Origin: Anaerolineales bacterium UBA5797
GTDB taxonomy: Bacteria; Chloroflexota; Anaerolineae; Anaerolineales; Villigracilaceae
DNA length: 10,301 nt
Direction: 5' to 3'
Assembly (NCBI GenBank): GCA_002418205.1
Contig: DIDP01000076.1
Span: 1-10,301 of the forward strand
Positions 7,642 through 10,301 of the stretch are shown here, piece by piece. The position numbers and the translations under genes are program-made. Each line of letters starts with the position of its first letter. Positions within the stretch are counted from its first letter, which is position 1. The notes under the pieces were generated by a model. That model made no database searches. It was not told the DNA's origin and saw only the letters and a list, made by a program, of their open reading frames with translations.

Positions 7642-7821
7642 ATGGCTTCTGAAACTGTCTACCGCTCTGCATTCTTCATACTGTTCATCTTATTGCTTGC
7701 CATGCGTGTCTGTTTCATGGTCAAGGTACGCCGTTCCGGCGGACATATCCTGTCGGATGTTTCGCAACCCAAGTTTGTGATCAACGTCAGGGGGACAGGC
7801 TACCGGCTGGTAGCGGATTAA
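7642..7821 (+). pseudogene. Chimeric remnant: ICMT-like N-terminus joined to response-regulator C-terminus
   Basis: A 59-residue open frame with a good ribosome binding site (AAGGA, 7628-7632) and ATG, 33 bp after the P-type ATPase. Residues 1-34 (MASETVYRSAFFILF, then a hydrophobic stretch and MVKVRRSG) look like the first membrane helix of an ICMT-like methyltransferase. The last 19 or so residues, SQPKFVINVRGTGYRLVAD, closely match the wing hairpin that ends OmpR/PhoB-type response regulators (consensus P-K/R-Y-I-x-T-V-R-G-x-G-Y-R). Neither part is a whole domain. The likely history is a deletion fusing the 5' end of one gene to the 3' end of another, in frame. It could still be expressed as a small membrane peptide, since start, binding site and frame are intact. 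Both assignments come from motif recognition, not a search. Confidence 0.55.
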
Positions 7822-7855
7822 CTCGCAGCAGCCTCTCATGATCCTGGTTCTGAAT

Positions 7856-7881
7856 CCGCCTCCAGCTTTGTCCTGAGGCGG
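7856..7881 (+). terminator. GC-rich hairpin, possible terminator for the + strand genes
   Basis: CCGCCTC (7856-7862) and GAGGCGG (7875-7881) form a perfect seven-base-pair stem with a 12-base loop, 35 bp after the chimeric ORF. No T-run follows on the + strand, so it may be a weak terminator or a 3'-end stabilising structure. Confidence 0.4.
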
Positions 7882-7910
7882 GTGTTATGTCAGTATCCGT
7901 TTGCTTATAT

Positions 7911-7939
7911 TTGCCGTACAGGACAACTCATCCTATAGT
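7911..7939 (+). promoter_or_regulatory. Orphan sigma70-like promoter, + strand
   Basis: TTGCCG (7911-7916) and TATAGT (7934-7939) are separated by 17 bp, matching the -35 and -10 consensus at four and five of six positions. It points right, but the next gene (zwf) is on the opposite strand and no convincing ORF follows. It could drive a short RNA or antisense transcription into the zwf 3' end, or be chance. Confidence 0.35.
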
Positions 7940-7999
7940 TTTGATACCAGAATGAATTGAACGACCAGTGGCTCAAAGACGAGTTTGCCTTTTTATGTT

Positions 8000-8032
8000 A
8001 AAAAAGCTCCCCTGCTTTAAACTGCCGGGGAG
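8000..8032 (-). terminator. Intrinsic terminator downstream of zwf
   Basis: Read on the - strand, CTCCCC (8032-8027) and GGGGAG (8012-8007) form a six-base-pair GC-rich stem, extendable past one mismatch. One base later comes a run of six T (8005-8000). It lies 75 bp beyond the zwf stop codon and has the form of a rho-independent terminator for that gene. Confidence 0.75.
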
Positions 8033-8106
8033 TAATGTCCGAAGCATGGCTTATGAAGAGCCAGTTGAGTCTCGAGTGGATAAGTTTCTGTTACGCAAAC
8101 GGGCGA

Positions 8107-9600
8107 TTAGATCCAACTCCTCCCGTCTTGAGCAATGAGGGTTTCGGCGCTTTCAGGTCCCCAGGTGCCGCCGGCGTAATTGGGAAAATCTGACTCTTCG
8201 ATGGAATTCCAAATATCCAAAACCGGGTCGACCACGTTCCAGGCGCACTCCACCTGATCGGCGCGCATGAAGAGAGTGGCGTCTCCTTCGATCACATCGA
8301 GGAGCAGTGTCTCATAAGCCTGGGGTGCTTCGGTCTTGAAGGTTTCGGCATAACGGAAAGTCATGTCCTTCGGGCTGAGGCGCAACGTAACGCCGGGTTG
8401 TTTGGCAAGAAAGCGCAGTTTGATTCCTTCGTCTGGCTGGATATCGATCTCGAGGCGGTTGGATTGCCAATCAATACTTGCAGAGGAAGGGAAGGAACGA
8501 TGAGGCACCGGGCGGAATTGTATGATCGCACGTGACACATCCTGTGCCATGCGTTTGCCGGTCCGCATATAGAACGGGACATCCTGCCACCGCCAGTTAT
8601 CGATGAAAAGTTTGAGGGCGGCAAAGGTTTCGGTGTTCGAATCAGGATTTACATCCGGTTCCTCCCGATAGCCGGGGACCTGATCGCCCTCCAGCCAGCC
8701 GGGTCCATATTGACCGCGCGCCGCGTAACGGTGCAAGTTGTCCGCTGGAATGGGACGAATGGCGCGCAACACATCCACCTTGCGGGCGCGAATCTCATCA
8801 GCTGTAAAAGCCACCGGCGCCTCCATCGCAATGAGCGACAGGATCTGCATAAGGTGATTTTGAATCATATCCCGAAGCGCGCCGGCATGATCGTAGTATC
8901 CGCCGCGATGTTCGACACCGAGCGTTTCAGCGACAGTGATCTGAATGTGGTCAATGTAGCGACGATCCCAGATCGGTTCGAAGAGGGCGTTCGCAAATCG
9001 GAATGCGAGGATATTTTGGACGGTTTCATTTCCGAGAAAGTGATCGATACGATAGATCTGGTTTTCATCAAGCGTTTCAAGCAGGGACCGATTCAGCTCG
9101 TGCGCCGACGCCTGATCGTGGCCAAAGGGTTTTTCGAATACAAGCCGTGAGTGCCTGGCATCTTTTGTGAGGTCCGCCTTGCCGAGGTGGTGAACAATTT
9201 CCTTCACAATATCCGGTGGTGTAGCAAGATAAAAAACGCTCTCGGCTTGTTCCCCGAAAATTTCCTCCTGTTGTTTCAAAACCTTTGCCAGAGATCCGAA
9301 AGTATCCTCTTTCTTAAAATCGCCTGTTATGCAATCGACAAGATGGGATGAAAACTCCTTCCAGTCCGAGGGCTTGGTTTTGCCTCGCCGTGAGAATTGA
9401 TCGATGCCGTCATGTAATCGCTCCCGCCATTTGTCGGATGATATGGACTTTCCGTCCACACCTACGATGGAAAACTTTTCCGGTAAGAGGTTGTCGAGAA
9501 ACAGGTTGTAAAGAGCGGGTGTGAGTTTGCGCCATGTCAGGTCTCCGACCGCACCGAAGATGACCAAAATGGCTGGCGATAATTGTGGTTTATCTTTCAT
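8107..9600 (-). CDS. zwf: Glucose-6-phosphate 1-dehydrogenase
   Basis: Cytoplasmic enzyme oxidising glucose 6-phosphate to 6-phosphogluconolactone with NAD(P)+, the entry step of the oxidative pentose phosphate pathway. Seen in the 497-residue product: nucleotide-binding GAVGDLTWRKL (16-26), EKPFGHD (156-162), active-site RIDHFLGNE (184-192), catalytic-dyad candidates Asp186 and His238 (YYDHAGALRDM, 235-245), VPFYMRTGKR in the C-terminal domain, and the terminal GGTWGPESAETLI. Length and domain order are normal. The usual DHYLGK signature reads DHFLGN, with Asn191 where a substrate-contacting Lys is expected. The ATG at 9600 is preceded by AAGGAA (9610-9605). A terminator lies 75 bp past the stop, and a SIMPL-domain remnant ends 18 bp upstream. 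No gnd or opcA is adjacent, so it may be transcribed singly or read through from the flavin reductase. Confidence 0.96.
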   Translation of the reverse strand: MKDKPQLSPAILVIFGAVGDLTWRKLTPALYNLFLDNLLPEKFSIVGVDGKSISSDKWRERLHDGIDQFSRRGKTKPSDWKEFSSHLVDCITGDFKKEDTFGSLAKVLKQQEEIFGEQAESVFYLATPPDIVKEIVHHLGKADLTKDARHSRLVFEKPFGHDQASAHELNRSLLETLDENQIYRIDHFLGNETVQNILAFRFANALFEPIWDRRYIDHIQITVAETLGVEHRGGYYDHAGALRDMIQNHLMQILSLIAMEAPVAFTADEIRARKVDVLRAIRPIPADNLHRYAARGQYGPGWLEGDQVPGYREEPDVNPDSNTETFAALKLFIDNWRWQDVPFYMRTGKRMAQDVSRAIIQFRPVPHRSFPSSASIDWQSNRLEIDIQPDEGIKLRFLAKQPGVTLRLSPKDMTFRYAETFKTEAPQAYETLLLDVIEGDATLFMRADQVECAWNVVDPVLDIWNSIEESDFPNYAGGTWGPESAETLIAQDGRSWI

Positions 9601-9618
9601 GTTGTTCCTTTTTTATTG

Positions 9619-9750
9619 TTACTGATTGCCTTTAACGACGAGTTCCCACGTCACCTGCACCTGGATACTGACACTTTGACTGCCTGGGGACACCGGGACC
9701 GGCGCTGCATCCGGCTGCTCGAATTGTCTCATCACGCTGATGGGAAAGAT
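9619..9750 (-). pseudogene. C-terminal remnant of a SIMPL (DUF541) domain protein
   Basis: On the - strand an open frame from 9750, just after an in-frame TAA at 9753-9751, to the TAA at 9621-9619. It encodes 43 residues; an ATG at 9732 would leave 37. The sequence includes APVPVSPGSQSVSIQVQVTW and ends ELVVKGNQ. The pattern P-V-x-P-G-x-x-x-V-S-x-x-V-x-V-T-W/Y-E-L is how SIMPL-domain (YggE-like) secreted proteins finish, with the acidic/proline linker before it. The rest of the domain and the signal peptide are absent: upstream sequence has a stop and then the flavin reductase end. I read it as a decayed 3' end left by a deletion. There is no evident ribosome binding site, so translation is doubtful. 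The family match is from recognition only. Confidence 0.55.
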
Positions 9751-9781
9751 TTAAGAAATTAAATTCACGGGAGGAAAGGGT

Positions 9782-10301
9782 CTAGCCATCCTTATGGAGC
9801 AGGGTCTTGTTCCCTATCTCCATCATGATATTCCCATAGTGCAGTTTGCGGGTCCATTCGAGCAGGGCTTCCGTCAATTTGCGCACATGTTCCCTTGTAT
9901 CTTCATCTGTAAGTCTGCCATCGGGGTCGAATTTTTCTGCCGAGTGGGTGACAAACACCTGAGGTTTGTTCAGCGGCAGCATGTTCGTGAACACACACAC
10001 TTGACGGAAATGCATTTGTGCCCGGATGGTTCCGGATATGCCGACGGATGACCCCATGATCGCAACGGGCTTCCCATCCAGATGCGATTCGCTGGGCGGA
10101 CGTGAAGCCCAATCGATGGCATTTTTCAACACGCCGCTCATCGAATAGTTATATTCGGGAACGGCAAAAAGAAGGGCGTCTGCGCCGCTGATCTCGCGCT
10201 TCAAGATCTCCACGGTTTCAGGGTCGCCTTGTCGACGCACATCCTCATTGAAAGTTGGAATCATGGTCAGGGTTTCATTGTCGAAGATGCTGATCTCCAT
10301 G
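9782..10301 (-). CDS. NAD(P)H-dependent FMN reductase-family flavoprotein (5' end beyond window)
   Basis: Flavodoxin-fold oxidoreductase of the NADPH-dependent FMN reductase family (azoreductase/quinone or chromate reductase-like), binding FMN and using NAD(P)H in the cytoplasm. Seen in the 172 visible residues: FNEDVRRQGDPETV, the family signature PEYNYSMSGVLKNAIDWASRP (48-68), which wraps the FMN isoalloxazine, and GKPVAIMGSSVGISGTIRAQ (76-95). The N-terminal phosphate-binding loop (a GSLRxxSxN-type strand-loop-helix of about 25-30 residues) is missing, and the frame is open to the window edge, so the Met at 10300 is almost surely internal and the gene is truncated by the window. The C-terminus carries an extra tail (about 150-172) beyond the usual fold. 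It stops 181 bp before zwf on the same strand, with the SIMPL remnant between and no obvious terminator. Confidence 0.9.
   Translation of the reverse strand, partial: MEISIFDNETLTMIPTFNEDVRRQGDPETVEILKREISGADALLFAVPEYNYSMSGVLKNAIDWASRPPSESHLDGKPVAIMGSSVGISGTIRAQMHFRQVCVFTNMLPLNKPQVFVTHSAEKFDPDGRLTDEDTREHVRKLTEALLEWTRKLHYGNIMMEIGNKTLLHKDG

Noticed and set aside
8046..8138. 30-codon + strand ORF (MAYEEPVESRVDKF...) downstream of the orphan promoter
   Set aside because: No ribosome binding site, and it runs antisense into the zwf 3' end. Nothing supports it except the upstream promoter-like sequence.
8710..9150. 146-codon + strand frame inside zwf
   Set aside because: Antisense shadow of a well-supported G6PDH; no recognisable protein features.

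Overview
The window looks like a chromosomal segment from a member of the Chloroflexota, most likely an Anaerolineae-type bacterium. This is inferred from the protein flavour (a GDLTWRKL-type glucose-6-phosphate dehydrogenase, a long two-module FtsX-type permease, a lipoprotein HlyD-like adaptor), moderate-to-high GC with Shine-Dalgarno starts, and tight ATGA-type gene overlaps. No rRNA, tRNA, CRISPR array, insertion sequence or integrase was seen.

Left part (about 1-4933, + strand) is one compact operon. It holds an isoprenylcysteine-methyltransferase-like (ICMT) membrane protein, an ABC ATPase of the LolD/MacB class, a 794-residue FtsX/MacB-type permease and a lipoprotein HlyD/MacA-like adaptor. 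Successive stop and start codons overlap or nearly touch, so the four are almost certainly co-transcribed. The last three form a complete MacAB/DevBC-like ABC exporter or lipid/peptide-handling machine. The methyltransferase could modify its substrate or a membrane lipid, but that is inference.

Centre (4934-7821, + strand): a 149-bp spacer carries a 30-codon ORF with its own ribosome binding site and a perfect 18-bp palindrome. It is followed by a large P2-type cation-transporting ATPase with altered predicted ion-ligand residues. Immediately downstream is a 59-codon ORF that looks like a chimera: the N-terminal membrane segment of an ICMT-like protein joined to the extreme C-terminus of an OmpR-type response regulator.

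The 7822-8106 spacer contains a GC-rich hairpin, a good sigma70-like promoter pointing right with no gene to serve, and a clear intrinsic terminator for the minus-strand gene.

Right part (8107-10301, - strand): glucose-6-phosphate dehydrogenase (zwf), which carries Asn at a normally invariant substrate-binding Lys position. Directly upstream of it is a 37-44 codon remnant of the C-terminus of a SIMPL (DUF541) domain protein. Last comes an NAD(P)H-dependent FMN reductase-family flavoprotein whose 5' end runs off the window. zwf (NADPH supply) and the flavin reductase (NAD(P)H use) may share a redox role, but the sequence does not prove it.

No wholly new multi-gene system is evident. The most unusual features are the short gene relics or chimeras in the spacers between intact genes, the palindrome in front of the P-type ATPase, and the substituted key residues in the G6PDH and the P-type ATPase.
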